From DATFDN01 sp963818885 (GTDB lineage Bacteria; Pseudomonadota; Alphaproteobacteria; Acetobacterales; Acetobacteraceae), in assembly GCA_963818885.1 (NCBI GenBank), contig CAWFTP010000003.1, positions 124,001 to 188,000 of the forward strand: a DNA stretch of 64,000 nt. The letters are read 5' to 3'. Shown here piece after piece: positions 1 through 8,801 of the stretch. Below the pieces are notes generated by a model. The model was not told where the DNA came from. It saw only the letters and a program-made list of their open reading frames with translations, and searched no databases. Every line of letters starts with the position of its first letter. The stretch's first letter is position 1. The translations under genes and the position numbers were made by a program.

Positions 1-62
1 AGCGCGAGCGCGATTCTCACCCGCCATGCGGCCGAGGAGCGAAAATAGGTGTAGAGCTTCAT
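1..62 (-). CDS. maiA: Maleylacetoacetate isomerase (zeta-class glutathione transferase), N-terminus only
   Basis: Only the first 20 or so codons lie in the window; the rest runs off the left edge. The minus strand from position 62 reads MKLYTYFRSSAAWRVRIALA, the characteristic glutathione-binding start of zeta-class GST / MaiA proteins, with the SSAAxRVR catalytic serine motif. The family isomerises maleylacetoacetate to fumarylacetoacetate in tyrosine catabolism. A GGAAG stretch just upstream could be the ribosome site. In-frame ATGs at 68 and further upstream are possible but less typical starts. It is divergent from the MarR gene at 433. Confidence 0.7.
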   Translation of the reverse strand, partial: MKLYTYFRSSAAWRVRIALA

Positions 63-432
63 GGCCATCTTCCAGGGCGTTTTGAGATTAGCGGCCATTT
101 CGTATAGGTCCATGCCCATGGTGACAGTCGTGTCACCGCGGCGTCACCGGCATTTTGCGGAAAGCGAGATCGAAGGCTTTCGGCAATCTGTCGGCGGCTC
201 CGCCCGCCGGAATACGCGGGACCAGGCGCCGGCGCGAATGTTGCCTCATATCACATCCGCCGACCTCGTTTGCCGGTGTGCACGCGCCAACACACGAATT
301 ATTTTTTGGGCAACGACAGGTTCTCTGTGGGTGAAGCGGTTTCACCCCGCTCCAATCCCATATAGACCTTAGTGGTCGCGCATTCCCCTGGCGCGTGGAC
401 TGGCAGGGGCTGAGAGGACGGAACGGTTCCTA
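63..432. other. Intergenic region between divergent maiA and marR
   Basis: About 370 bases with no convincing gene; short open frames here have no recognisable content. The stretch from about 255 to 320 is less GC-rich than its surroundings and is a plausible place for the divergent promoters of maiA and the MarR gene. No clear operator palindrome was found. Confidence 0.4.
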
Positions 433-945
433 ATGAGAGCAAGAAGCGACGAGGCTGCGGTCGGCACGCATGACGCCGAGGATTTCGACCTCGATGAGTT
501 CCTACCATACCGGCTCGCCGTCACGGCGGCGACGGTCAACCGCCTGATGGGCCGCCGGCTCGCCGATTCCGCAAAGCTGTCGATCTCCGAATGGCGGGTT
601 CTCGCGGTCGTGGGAAAGGCCGGCGTGCTCTCTCCCAGCGCGATCGGGGCCATGGCGGCGATGGACAAGGTGAAGGTCAGCCGCGCGGCTGCCGCGCTCG
701 TCGCTCGCGGGCTGCTCAAGCAGACTCAGGACCCGCATGACGGGCGTGGCCGCCTGCTGCGCCTGACCCGCAAGGCGATCACCGTGCAGCGCGGCATGGT
801 CGCGCTCGCCCGCAAGACCCAGGCCCAGCTCGAGTTCGGCTTTAGCCGTTCCGAATGGGCCGCGTTGCATACGACACTCGCCCGGCTGGAGGCGCATGCA
901 CAGGGGCTGGCGAACCCGCAGAGCCGGGCTGAAGCGGCCGAGTGA
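433..945 (+). CDS. MarR family transcriptional regulator
   Basis: A 170-residue protein with the MarR winged-helix layout. An N-terminal dimerisation helix is followed by the recognition region around residues 45-110, with the LSISEWRVLAVV helix start, an AAMDKVKVSRAAAALVARG recognition helix and the wing DPHDGRGRLLRLT. MarR proteins usually repress a neighbouring gene and respond to aromatic or phenolic ligands. The neighbours are maiA (divergent) and a convergent ABC exporter. MarR control of aromatic amino acid catabolism is plausible but unproven. The ATG at 433 was chosen as the first in frame; the ligand is unknown. Confidence 0.85.
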   Translation: MRARSDEAAVGTHDAEDFDLDEFLPYRLAVTAATVNRLMGRRLADSAKLSISEWRVLAVVGKAGVLSPSAIGAMAAMDKVKVSRAAAALVARGLLKQTQDPHDGRGRLLRLTRKAITVQRGMVALARKTQAQLEFGFSRSEWAALHTTLARLEAHAQGLANPQSRAEAAE

Positions 946-964
946 CGCCACCCGGGGCGGGGAA

Positions 965-2740
965 CTACTCCGCCGCCGGCTCGGTCTCCCACTCCTCTAT
1001 GCTGCCGGGTTGCGACTCGGGACGCGAGAGGATCAAGCGGCGGGCGTGCAGCTCGGCCACGGCTGGGCGGTGCGCGATCGAGACGATCGTCGTGTCCGGT
1101 AGTCGCGCCTTGAGCATTTCGTAGAGCGCCCTCTCCGCCTGCGGATCGAGGCTGGCCGTCGCCTCGTCGAGAAACAGCCAGTCCGGGCGCCCGAGCAACG
1201 CGCGGGCAAGTGCCACGCGCTGCTGCTCGCCGCCTGACAGGCGCTGCGGCCAGTTTTCGTCGGCGTCGAGCTCGCCGATCAGCCGCTCCAATCCCACATC
1301 GGCGAGTGCCTGGGCGATGGCGGCACCGGGCACCGTCTCCGGCGGCGCCGGGTAGGTCACGATGTGGCGCAGCGTGCCGAGCGGGATATAGGGGCGTTGC
1401 GGCAGGAACAGCGACGTGCCGGGACGCTCCACGATGCCCCGCCCGAACGGCCAGATGCCGGCGATCGCGCGAAACAGGGTGGACTTGCCCGATCCGGACC
1501 GTCCGGTGACGACCGTCGACTCGCCGGGGCGGAAGGCGAGCGACGCGCGATCGAGGAGGAGCGTGCCGTCCGGCAAGGCAAGCGTGAGGTCGTCGAGCCG
1601 AACCGCGCCGCCCGGCGTCGCCGGCACCACGGTGAGCCCCTGGCCGTGTGCCGCCCGCGCCGCGACGATCGCCGCGTGAAAGCCGGTGAGACGTTCGACG
1701 ATCGCGCGGTACTGCGCGAGCAGCGCGTACGCATTGACGAACCAGGAGAGCGAATCCTGCACCCGCCCGAAGGCGCCCGCCGTCTGCGTGAGGCCGCCCA
1801 GCTCGATTTGGCCGGTGAAGTAGCGCGGTGCGGCAACGACATAGGGGAAGATGATGGCGATCTGTCCGTAGCCCGAGACCAGGGCGTTCAGCCGCTTGAG
1901 GCGGATCATGATGCTCCACCAATTGGTGATCACGGCATAGAAGCGGTCGAGCAGGGTGCCCTTCTCCTCGTCCTCGCCGCCGTACAGCGCGACCCCCTCG
2001 ACGTTCTCGCGCAGGCGCACCAGGGCGTAACGGAAGTCGGCCTCCACCCGCTGCTGGCGGAACCGCAGCGCGATCAGCGGCCGGCCGACGAGATGGGTCA
2101 ACCACGTGCCGATCACCGCGTAGATCAGCGCCACCCAGACCATATAGCCCGGGATCGTCACGCCCCACAGCGTGATCCGTCCCGAAAGGCCCCACAATAT
2201 GCCGACGAAGCTCACGAAGGAGACGGCGTTGGAGAGGAAGTCGACGCCGAGCGATAATGTCGTCTGCACGAAGTCGCGCAGATCCTCGGCGATACGCTGG
2301 TCGGGGTTGTCGGTCCCGAACACCGTCTTATCGCCGGCCAGGCTGATCCGGTAGTAGGCGCGGTCGGCCAACCATTCATCGAGGAAGCGGGCCGTGAGCC
2401 AGCGGCGCCAGCGGATCTGCAGCCATTGATTGAGGTAGGTCGCGTAGACCGCGACGACGATGTAGACGGCGACCACGCCGCAGAAGCCCGGCATGATCCA
2501 GCCGCCCGGCGCTCGGCGATAGGTGAAGAGCAGCTCGAGGAACGCCTGGTAGTCCTTGGTCTGCAATGAATTGAAAAACAGCCGGTTCCAGAAGTTCAGC
2601 ACCACGTTCATGCCGACCATCGACAGGTTCAGCGCGATGATCGCGATCAGCAGGACCCAGGCGGACCACCTCTCCTCGGAGCGGAAATAGGGCCGCGAAA
2701 GCCGCCAGATGTCGGAGAGAAAGGCACGGATGGCGTGCAT
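965..2740 (-). CDS. SbmA/BacA-like (YddA type) ABC transporter, fused permease and ATPase
   Basis: A 591-residue half-transporter. The N-terminal two thirds hold about six membrane helices of the ABC_membrane_2 (SbmA/BacA, YddA, ABCD) type, and the C-terminal third is an ABC ATPase. Walker A GRSGSGKST lies near residue 410, the signature RLSGGEQQRVALARAL near 500 and Walker B WLFLDEATASLD just after. Relatives import peptides or cobalamin or act in fatty-acyl transport; the substrate here cannot be told. The open frame extends upstream, but the start at 2740 (MHAIRAFLSDIWRLSRPYF) matches the family and leaves room for the DUF1499 gene, which ends 10 bases upstream and is probably co-transcribed. 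Confidence 0.85.
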   Translation of the reverse strand: MHAIRAFLSDIWRLSRPYFRSEERWSAWVLLIAIIALNLSMVGMNVVLNFWNRLFFNSLQTKDYQAFLELLFTYRRAPGGWIMPGFCGVVAVYIVVAVYATYLNQWLQIRWRRWLTARFLDEWLADRAYYRISLAGDKTVFGTDNPDQRIAEDLRDFVQTTLSLGVDFLSNAVSFVSFVGILWGLSGRITLWGVTIPGYMVWVALIYAVIGTWLTHLVGRPLIALRFRQQRVEADFRYALVRLRENVEGVALYGGEDEEKGTLLDRFYAVITNWWSIMIRLKRLNALVSGYGQIAIIFPYVVAAPRYFTGQIELGGLTQTAGAFGRVQDSLSWFVNAYALLAQYRAIVERLTGFHAAIVAARAAHGQGLTVVPATPGGAVRLDDLTLALPDGTLLLDRASLAFRPGESTVVTGRSGSGKSTLFRAIAGIWPFGRGIVERPGTSLFLPQRPYIPLGTLRHIVTYPAPPETVPGAAIAQALADVGLERLIGELDADENWPQRLSGGEQQRVALARALLGRPDWLFLDEATASLDPQAERALYEMLKARLPDTTIVSIAHRPAVAELHARRLILSRPESQPGSIEEWETEPAAE

Positions 2741-2750
2741 GCGGGACCAC

Positions 2751-3074
2751 CTAGCTCGGGAGGCGCTCGACGACCTCGCCGAGCGCGGCGAGCCAGGAAC
2801 GCAGGCGGCGTCGGTTCGCGCCCAGGTCGGAATAGCCGTACACGCTGCGCGAATACAGCACGAGGCAGCTCGCCTCCCCGGGCCCTGGCAGCACCTGCGC
2901 ACTGACGATATCGGGGAAGTTCAGCACCCGGCTGCGCACCACCCACCGCGCCCGGAGCCCCGCGGGATCGGCGGCCAGGGGGAAGGTCCGCGGTTGCGCG
3001 GCGGCGGCGGCTATCAGCACCTGGTACAGACAAGCGGGTGGGGTCGCATAGACCGGCGTCGCAATGTCGGGCAT
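2751..3074 (-). CDS. DUF1499 domain protein
   Basis: A 107-residue protein matching the DUF1499 pattern, notably the C-terminal segment with YSRSVYGYSDLGANRRRLRSWL. Function is unknown. Family members are small, often lipoproteins or membrane-anchored, and common in alphaproteobacteria. No signal peptide is visible from the ATG at 3074, so the true start could be upstream. It lies just upstream of the ABC exporter on the same strand, suggesting a two-gene unit. Confidence 0.65.
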   Translation of the reverse strand: MPDIATPVYATPPACLYQVLIAAAAAQPRTFPLAADPAGLRARWVVRSRVLNFPDIVSAQVLPGPGEASCLVLYSRSVYGYSDLGANRRRLRSWLAALGEVVERLPS

Positions 3075-3341
3075 CGGGACGAATCCGGCGGGCGCCGCGA
3101 GCGCGCTGTTTGGCGTGGCGGGAGCGGAAGAGACGCGCCGTCTCGAACGGGGCGAGCGTCGGCAGGCCGCTTCCCCCGCGCTCCGCGCAGGCTGGGAAGA
3201 CGCGCCCGAGAAGCCGGCCGAGGACGCTTACCGATGTCACGACCCCGTCCTCGCTGCGCTCTCCAAGCGATTGATGGTGCGGGTTTCCCTCCGGCGCGAG
3301 TTTCCTTGACGGAACGAGGTGATGTTCCCTACGCTTCGAAG

Positions 3342-3664
3342 ATGAATACCGTCACGCGCGCTCATCTGGCCGAGACGATCTATGCCCAGGTCGGGCTGTC
3401 GCGCAATGAATCGGCCGATCTGCTGGAGACGGTGCTGGCGCGGCTCGCGGATACGCTCGAATCGGGGAATCTGTTAAGATCAGTGGGTTCGGGACGTTTT
3501 CTGTGCGCCAGAAGGGCAGGCGGATCGGTCGCAACCCGAAGACGGGGCAGGAGGTGCCGATCCTGCCGCGACGGGTGCTCGTATTCCGCCCCAGCCAGGT
3601 GCTGAAGGCGCGGATCAACGGCCAGCCGACACCGATCGACGGAACCGCGCTGTCCGACGAATGA
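3342..3664 (+). CDS. ihfA: Integration host factor alpha subunit (frameshifted in this sequence)
   Basis: The ATG at 3342 opens an IHF-alpha N-terminus (MNTVTRAHLAETIYAQVGLS). Near 3470 the frame shifts. The next frame continues with ISGFGTFSVRQKGRRIGRN, PKTGQEVPILPRRVLVFRPS and the C-terminus to the TGA at 3662, which is the beta-arm and RRVxxFRPSxxLK signature of IHF. One inserted base (CTGTTAAG read as CTG-GTT-AAG) restores a full protein of about 106 residues. IHF bends DNA and supports sigma-54 promoters, recombination and replication. The stop overlaps the merR start by 4 bases (ATGA), the usual ihfA-merR arrangement. A one-base loss in so conserved a gene suggests a sequence error. Confidence 0.85.
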
Positions 3665-4164
3665 GCGGCGGGGACGAGGAGGCGGACGGCGCCCGTACGC
3701 GCCTGAGGAAGGCGCCCACCGCGTTCCGCACGATCAGCGAGGTCGCGGACGAGCTGCACATTCCGCAGCACGTGTTGCGCTTCTGGGAAACAAAGTTCAG
3801 CCAAGTGAAGCCGCTGAAGCGCGGCGGCGGGCGGCGCTACTACCGACCCGACGACATCGCCTTGCTGCGCCGCATCTCCGATCTGCTCTACATCCAGGGC
3901 TACACGATCAAGGGCGTGCAGCGGCTGTTGCGCGAAGGCGGCGGCAGGCTGTCCGACGACATCCCACCCGCCGCGCCCGACGAGCAAAAGGCCGCCGCCG
4001 TCGAGCGCGCTCGCCCGATCCCGAGCGAGGCCGACACGCCCCCCCTTCCCGGCCTCATGCCCGCGCCCCGCGCCGCGGCGGACACAGCGGAGGCGGCGCG
4101 GCTGCGCGCGGTGTTGCAGGCGACACTGCGCGAGCTGGAGGCGCTGCGCGAGCTGCTCGGCTGA
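3661..4164 (+). CDS. MerR family transcriptional regulator, translationally coupled to ihfA
   Basis: A 167-residue protein. Residues 20-90 form a MerR helix-turn-helix (FRTISEVADELHIPQHVLRF then WETKFSQVKPLKRGGGRRYY). The following IQGYTIKGVQRLLREGGG is typical of the MerR protein found next to ihfA in alphaproteobacteria. The C-terminal half is Pro/Ala-rich and ends in a short helix. No metal-binding cysteines are present, so it is not a classic metal sensor. The ATG overlaps the ihfA stop by 4 bases. The effector is unknown. Confidence 0.85.
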   Translation: MSGGDEEADGARTRLRKAPTAFRTISEVADELHIPQHVLRFWETKFSQVKPLKRGGGRRYYRPDDIALLRRISDLLYIQGYTIKGVQRLLREGGGRLSDDIPPAAPDEQKAAAVERARPIPSEADTPPLPGLMPAPRAAADTAEAARLRAVLQATLRELEALRELLG

Positions 4165-4212
4165 GCGCGCCCGTTGCGGCGCGGGGGGCCGGCTGGTAGG
4201 AACGAGCGGGTT

Positions 4213-4289
4213 CGGAGCGTAGCGCAGCCTGGTAGCGCATCAGTCTGGGGGACTGGGGGTCGTGGGTTCAAATCCCGCCGCTCCGACCA
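4213..4289 (+). tRNA. tRNA-Pro (anticodon GGG)
   Basis: A 77-base cloverleaf. The acceptor CGGAGCG pairs with CGCTCCG, followed by discriminator A and an encoded CCA. The D arm contains AGCGCAGCCTGGTAGCGC, the anticodon stem TCAGT/ACTGG encloses the loop CTGGGGG (anticodon GGG), and the T loop is TTCAAAT. It lies 48 bases after merR, the usual alphaproteobacterial order. Confidence 0.95.
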
Positions 4290-4312
4290 CTGCCGCCTGC
4301 TGCCTCGGCTCC

Positions 4313-4402
4313 GGATGGGTGGCCGAGCGGTCTAAGGCAGCGGTCTTGAAAACCGCCAGGGGCTCACGCCTCTCGTGGGTTCGAATCCCACCCCATCCGC
4401 CG
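4313..4402 (+). tRNA. tRNA-Ser (anticodon TGA)
   Basis: A type II tRNA with a long variable arm. The acceptor GGATGGG pairs with CCCATCC with discriminator G at 4399. The anticodon stem GCGGT/ACCGC encloses CTTGAAA (anticodon TGA), the variable stem-loop follows, and the T arm contains TTCGAAT. The encoded 3' end reads CCG rather than CCA, so CCA must be added or the last base differs. It follows tRNA-Pro by 23 bases. Confidence 0.93.
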
Positions 4403-4707
4403 ATATTACTGCATAATACGCTAGGATTGCTGAACTTTTTGCCAAAACCCCACACTTAGCACGCATCTTAGCTGCGGATCGGCGCCGCGCCGGCCGCGGC
4501 TAGTTTCGATACCTCGCACGTCCTGGAGCTGGCGGCGTGACATGCGGCCTTGCTCGGCGGCCCCGACCCGGACGGCGAGTTGCCGGGCTAGCTAATAGCC
4601 GAGGTGAGGTTCAATGCGTGGACGATATAAGTCCATGCCGGAGCGGGATTTGCGTTTGGCGGCTGGCTGCGCTGGATTCAACCGGCGCCGGCACACTGCG
4701 CATCTAA
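4403..4707. other. Gene-free stretch between tRNA-Ser and the IS element
   Basis: About 300 bases without a recognisable gene or integrase remnant. The first 60 bases after the tRNA are AT-richer than average and could hold the transcript end. Nothing here duplicates the tRNA 3' end, so there is no sign of an integrated island. Confidence 0.4.
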
Positions 4708-5875
4708 TACCAAGACTTGCTGACCGAAACTCACTTCAGGGGTTTCCCGACGCGGAAGTGATCTGATTCAAACCTGGCGGATGCATGAGGTTCGCATGGG
4801 GAAGCCGATTCCGCTGAGGCCGGATTATGACGCCGCGCGACTGCGCCGAATTGCGCGGGAGAGCGGGGATGCCAGGCAGGTGCGGCGCCTGCTTGCACTG
4901 GCCGCAATCTATGACGGCGGCAGCCGGACCGAGGCGGCGGCGGTCGGCGGCGTGGGCTTGCAAGTGGTGCGTGACTGGGTGCTGCGGTTCAACGGCATTG
5001 GCCCCGCAGGACTGATTGACCGCAAGGCTCCCGGCCAGCGACCAAGGCTGAACGCCATGCATCGGGCCGCTCTGGCGGCGATGATCGCGGACGGCCCGAT
5101 CCCGACCGTGCACGGTGTGGTGCGGTGGCGGATCATCGATCTCTGTCAATGCCTCTGGGAGCGATATGCGATCAGCGTGTCGAAGCAGACGCTGAGCCGG
5201 GAGCTGCGTGCGATGGGATACCGCAAGCTCTCGGCGCGCCCGCGTCACCACGCGCAGACGGCGGGTGCCGTCGAGGCTTTCAAAAAAACTGGCCCGCGAC
5301 GGTGGCGGCGATCGCGGGCGAGCGCGGCCTCGATCGCAGTGACATAGAAATCTGGTTCGCCGACGAGGCCAGGATCGGACAGAAGAACAAGATCACCCGC
5401 CGATGGGCGAGGCGCGGCAGCCGACCCTCCGCGCCGTCTGACCAGCGGACCGCGTCGACCTACATCTTCGGCGCGATCTGCCCGGCCGAGGGCAAGGCAA
5501 CCGGCCTGGTCCTGCCTTGGTGCAACACGGCGACGATGAACCTGCATCTGACAGCGATCGCCGCCGATGTGGCGCCTGGCCGCCATGCCGTGCTGCTGCT
5601 CGACCAGGCCGGCTGGCATCTCTCGGATAAGCTTTCGGTGCCGGACAACATCACGATCGTTCCCCTGCCTCCGAAGTGCCCCGAGCTCAATGCTCAGGAG
5701 AACGTCTGGCAGTTCATGCGCGATAACTGGCTTTCCAACCGCGTCTTCGACAGCACCGATGCGCTGCTCGACCTCTGCTGCCACGCATGGAACAAGCTCG
5801 AGGCTCAGCCCTGGACCATCATATCGCTCGGGCTACGCGAATGGGCGCATGGGTCCTGATCAGCAAGTCTTGGTA
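4708..5875 (+). mobile_element. IS630-family insertion sequence
   Basis: The ends are a perfect 16-base inverted repeat: TACCAAGACTTGCTGA at 4708-4723 and TCAGCAAGTCTTGGTA at 5860-5875. The outermost TA on each side is the expected target duplication of IS630/Tc1/mariner elements, so the element proper is about 4710-5873 (1.16 kb). It carries a transposase in two overlapping frames. It is inserted downstream of the tRNA pair and separates it from the sugar transferase. Confidence 0.92.
4781..5859 (+). CDS. IS630-family transposase, two frames joined at an A7 run
   Basis: The first frame (from 4781) holds the N-terminal helix-turn-helix region (RRLLALAAIYDGGSRTEAAA) and winged-helix part ending MGYRKLSARPRHH. 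At 5282-5288 a run of seven A allows a -1 shift into the frame that ends at 5859. That frame carries the DDE catalytic core: WFADEARIGQ (D), LLLDQAGWH (D) and PKCPELNAQENVW (E). The fused product would be about 360 residues, normal for the family. Frameshifting at A-runs is known in IS630 relatives. Alternatively, one missing A (A8 would be in frame) is a sequencing error like others in this window. Confidence 0.88.
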
Positions 5876-6040
5876 TAATACAACGTGATCGTTCGTCCGG
5901 AGGAAGCCGTTGGTCTTTCGGGGACCGCCAATGCCCGAACGCTGCCGGGCAGGCAGGACCGCGACAGGCGCCAGTCCAGGGCCCGCACGCTCGACTATGC
6001 GCCCGCATCTGCAGCTTTACGATAACCCTGCCGCTGCGCC

Positions 6041-7480
6041 CTACCGCACCCCGCCAGGCCAGAACACCACCCGGATCGTCTGGACGATGATCAGCAGGTC
6101 GAACAGAACGCTGAAATTCTTCACGTAGTAGAGGTCATAACTCAGCTTCGAGCGCGCATCGTCGATCGACGCGCCGTACGGGTAGTTGACCTGCGCCCAC
6201 CCGGTCAGGCCGGCCTTCACCACGTGCCGCTCGTCATAAAGCGGCAGTTGCTCGGCCAGCATGCGCACGAATTCCGGACGCTCAGGACGCGGGCCGACCA
6301 GCGACATGTCGCCCAGGAACACGTTCAGAAGCTGCGGGATCTCGTCGATTCGCGTGCGCCGCAGGAAAGCGCCAATACGGGTGATCCGCGCATCCGCCTG
6401 CGCCGCCCACACCGCGCCGCCCGCTTCCGCATCGGTGCGCATCGTGCGCAGCTTCAGGATGGAGAAGATGCGCCCGTTCCGTGTCACCCGGTGCTGGCGA
6501 TAAAACACCGGGCCGCGATCGCGCACCAGCAGCGCTGCCATCGCGGCCAGCAGCACCGGGGAGAGCACGCCCAGCAGCACGGCACTTACCGTCACGTCCA
6601 GCGCGCGCTTCAGCACCCGGTCGACGACGCCGAAATAGAACCCCTCCGAATACAGCAGCCAGCTCAGCTCCATCCGCTTGAGGTCGATGCGGCGGATCTC
6701 CGTCTCCACAAAGCTGAGATATTGACGCACCGGAAAGCCCGCGACCTTGCAGGCAAGCAGTCCGTCGAGCGACATGCCACGCCGCTCGTCCGGCGCGACC
6801 ACGACCTGATCGACGCCGACCCGCCGCGCGATCGCCAGCACGCCATCCGCCGGCGCCGGGACGACCCGCCCCTCCGCCCCCTCGGCGAGCCGCGAATCGA
6901 GGGCGCCCCAGGCCGGATCATGGCAGAAGGTGATCTCGTAGTGGAGCGTCCGCCCCTCCCTGCGCAGCATCCAGGCGAGGTCCCAGGCGCGCCGTCCCGC
7001 CCCCACCACCAGCAGCCGGCGGCGAAACAGGCCGCGCCGGCGCAGCACGTAGAAGCACGAGCGCGCGGCGATACCGGCGGTGAGGAACGCGCCCGCGCCG
7101 AGCGGCGCGAGCGGGAGGTGCTCGGAAGCCGACGTGAATCCTAGAATGAACGCGACCGACAGCGCCGCCAGCGTCCCCAGGCAGGCGGCGAAGGGCAGCC
7201 GCGCGAGCGCGCGGCGCAGGGACAGCATCGTGTCGCGCCGGTAGAGCCCGAGCGCATAGAGGCACAGCAGGTCCAACACCGGAAACAGCAGCAGCCCGAC
7301 CACCGCCGCCGTCGATGGCGCACGCACCTGCGCGAGCACGACGACACAAGGCCAGACCACGGCGAGAGCCGCCGCGTCGAGCAGGAACATCGCAACGCCC
7401 GTCGTTACCCGCCCGAGCGGGTTCGTGCCGCCGCCGTGAGCCGACGCCCGTGCCACCGGCGCCATCGTGTCGGTGAACAT
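6041..7480 (-). CDS. Polyprenyl-phosphate sugar-1-phosphate transferase (exopolysaccharide initiation)
   Basis: A 479-residue protein with four or five N-terminal membrane helices and a central CoA-binding-like domain (RRLLVVGAGRRAWDLA near residue 155). From about residue 285 it has a C-terminal bacterial sugar transferase domain: a membrane anchor KRALDVTVSAVLLGVLSPVL, KLRTMRTDAE, RRTRIDEIPQLLNVFLGDMS and VGPRPERPEF. It resembles the WcaJ/WbaP and TIGR03013 (EpsB_2) families, which place the first sugar phosphate on undecaprenyl phosphate. No other polysaccharide genes are adjacent, so it stands alone here. Its 3' end is about 165 bases from the IS element. Confidence 0.85.
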   Translation of the reverse strand: MFTDTMAPVARASAHGGGTNPLGRVTTGVAMFLLDAAALAVVWPCVVVLAQVRAPSTAAVVGLLLFPVLDLLCLYALGLYRRDTMLSLRRALARLPFAACLGTLAALSVAFILGFTSASEHLPLAPLGAGAFLTAGIAARSCFYVLRRRGLFRRRLLVVGAGRRAWDLAWMLRREGRTLHYEITFCHDPAWGALDSRLAEGAEGRVVPAPADGVLAIARRVGVDQVVVAPDERRGMSLDGLLACKVAGFPVRQYLSFVETEIRRIDLKRMELSWLLYSEGFYFGVVDRVLKRALDVTVSAVLLGVLSPVLLAAMAALLVRDRGPVFYRQHRVTRNGRIFSILKLRTMRTDAEAGGAVWAAQADARITRIGAFLRRTRIDEIPQLLNVFLGDMSLVGPRPERPEFVRMLAEQLPLYDERHVVKAGLTGWAQVNYPYGASIDDARSKLSYDLYYVKNFSVLFDLLIIVQTIRVVFWPGGVR

Positions 7481-7530
7481 GCATCGGCTATACGCGCCGA
7501 AGCCTGAACGGAACGCTAACCGCGCACGCC

Positions 7531-8148
7531 CTAGCCCACCAACCCACCCGCCCGCTGAAGGAAGTCCGCGATCTCCGCCACGCCCTTCCCGGCACGCATA
7601 TTGGCGAAGACGAACGGCTTCTCGCCGCGCATCCGGCGCGCATCGCGGCCCATCACCTCAAGGCTCGCGCCCACCATCGGCGCGAGGTCGATCTTGTTGA
7701 TCACCAGCAGGTCGCTGCGGGTGATTCCGGGACCGCCCTTGCGCGGGATCTTGTCGCCCGCCGAGACGTCGATCACGTAGATCGTCAGGTCGGCAAGCTC
7801 CGGGCTGAACGTCGCCGCGAGATTGTCGCCGCCGCTCTCGATCAGGATCAGGTCGAGGCCGGGGAAGCGCCGCTTCATCTCGGCGACGCCCGCGAGGTTG
7901 ATCGACGCGTCCTCGCGGATCGCGGTATGCGGGCAGCCGCCGGTCTCGATCCCCATGATACGGTCGGGCGAGAGCGAGCCCGCGCGGACCAGGAACTCCG
8001 CGTCCTCCTTGGTGTAGATGTCGTTGGTTATCGCCGCGACCTCGCAGCGGTCGCGGAAATGCCTGCACAGCGCGTCCATCAGGGCGGTCTTGCCAGTTCC
8101 CACCGGTCCGCCGATGCCGACGCGAAGCGGCCCGTTCGTCTGAATCAT
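7531..8148 (-). CDS. ureG: Urease accessory GTPase UreG
   Basis: A 205-residue GTPase that delivers nickel during urease maturation. The P-loop GGPVGTGKT is at residues 13-21, the nickel-binding C72-P-H74 motif lies in GGCPHTAIR, and ESGGDNLAATFSPEL and the base-recognition NKIDLAP follow. The ATG at 8148 (MIQTNGPLRVGIGG) is the family start and overlaps the ureF stop by 4 bases, although the frame stays open further upstream. It is the last gene of the urt-ure unit. Confidence 0.97.
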   Translation of the reverse strand: MIQTNGPLRVGIGGPVGTGKTALMDALCRHFRDRCEVAAITNDIYTKEDAEFLVRAGSLSPDRIMGIETGGCPHTAIREDASINLAGVAEMKRRFPGLDLILIESGGDNLAATFSPELADLTIYVIDVSAGDKIPRKGGPGITRSDLLVINKIDLAPMVGASLEVMGRDARRMRGEKPFVFANMRAGKGVAEIADFLQRAGGLVG

Positions 8149-8801
8149 GTGCGAAACAGCCTCGTATGCTGGGTCTCGTGGCGCATGGCGGCGATGTCGG
8201 CGCGAAAGCACGCCCCGCCGATGTCGTCGAGCGTGGCGCCCGCCGTCTCCTCCGCGATGCCGAGGAACAAGGGCTCGAGCGCGGCGAGCACGCGCAGGCC
8301 GGCGGTCTGGCCGAGCGGGATCAGACGCACGGCGGCGGAGATCAGATTGGCCGCCATGGCTTGCAGGTACGCAGCAGCGGCAAGCTCCTCGCCGATCCCG
8401 TGATCGGCGGCGAGCACCCCCACGGCAACGGGGTAGGCCACCGCCTCGGGCAGCGCGGCAAGCCGCGCCCCACCCCAGATCCACGCAGCACGGACGAAGG
8501 CCGCACCCTGCGCCAGCGTCTCCTCTCGCCGCTCCCGGGAAGACGCGAGCGCGGCGGCAAAGTCGCAGAGAGAGGCAAGCTCATCCGCACGCGCCCGGCA
8601 AGCGTGGCGCAGCAGGATCGCGTCGTTGCGCCCCGCACCGTGGGTCAGCGCGTCGGCGAGCCAGTCCCCGAGCGTTGCCTCATCGCGCACGTCGCCCGCC
8701 TCGATCGCCCATTCCAGCCCATGGCTGTACGCGAAAGCACCGACCGGGAAGGCCGGTGAGAGCCAGGCGAGCAGGCGCAGCATAGCTTCAGTGGTCGTCA
8801 T
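8145..8801 (-). CDS. ureF: Urease accessory protein UreF
   Basis: A 218-residue all-helical protein of the UreF family. It shows the conserved N-terminal LLAWLSPAFPVGAFAYSHGL, the internal NDAILLRHACRA and the C-terminal SAAVRLIPLGQTAGL. UreF works with UreD and UreG as the scaffold gating nickel insertion. The ATG at 8801 was chosen because it gives the normal N-terminus; it overlaps ureE by 14 bases. The end overlaps ureG by 4 bases, consistent with coupled translation. Confidence 0.95.
   Translation of the reverse strand: MTTTEAMLRLLAWLSPAFPVGAFAYSHGLEWAIEAGDVRDEATLGDWLADALTHGAGRNDAILLRHACRARADELASLCDFAAALASSRERREETLAQGAAFVRAAWIWGGARLAALPEAVAYPVAVGVLAADHGIGEELAAAAYLQAMAANLISAAVRLIPLGQTAGLRVLAALEPLFLGIAEETAGATLDDIGGACFRADIAAMRHETQHTRLFRT

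Noticed and set aside
61..372. A 103-codon plus-strand frame at the left edge.
   Set aside because: It lies opposite the maiA start and in the divergent spacer, with no recognisable content or ribosome site.
4313..4710. tRNA-Ser as an attachment site for an integrated island.
   Set aside because: No integrase, no duplicated tRNA 3' end and no change of gene content follow. The IS630 copy has its own TA target and is independent of the tRNA.
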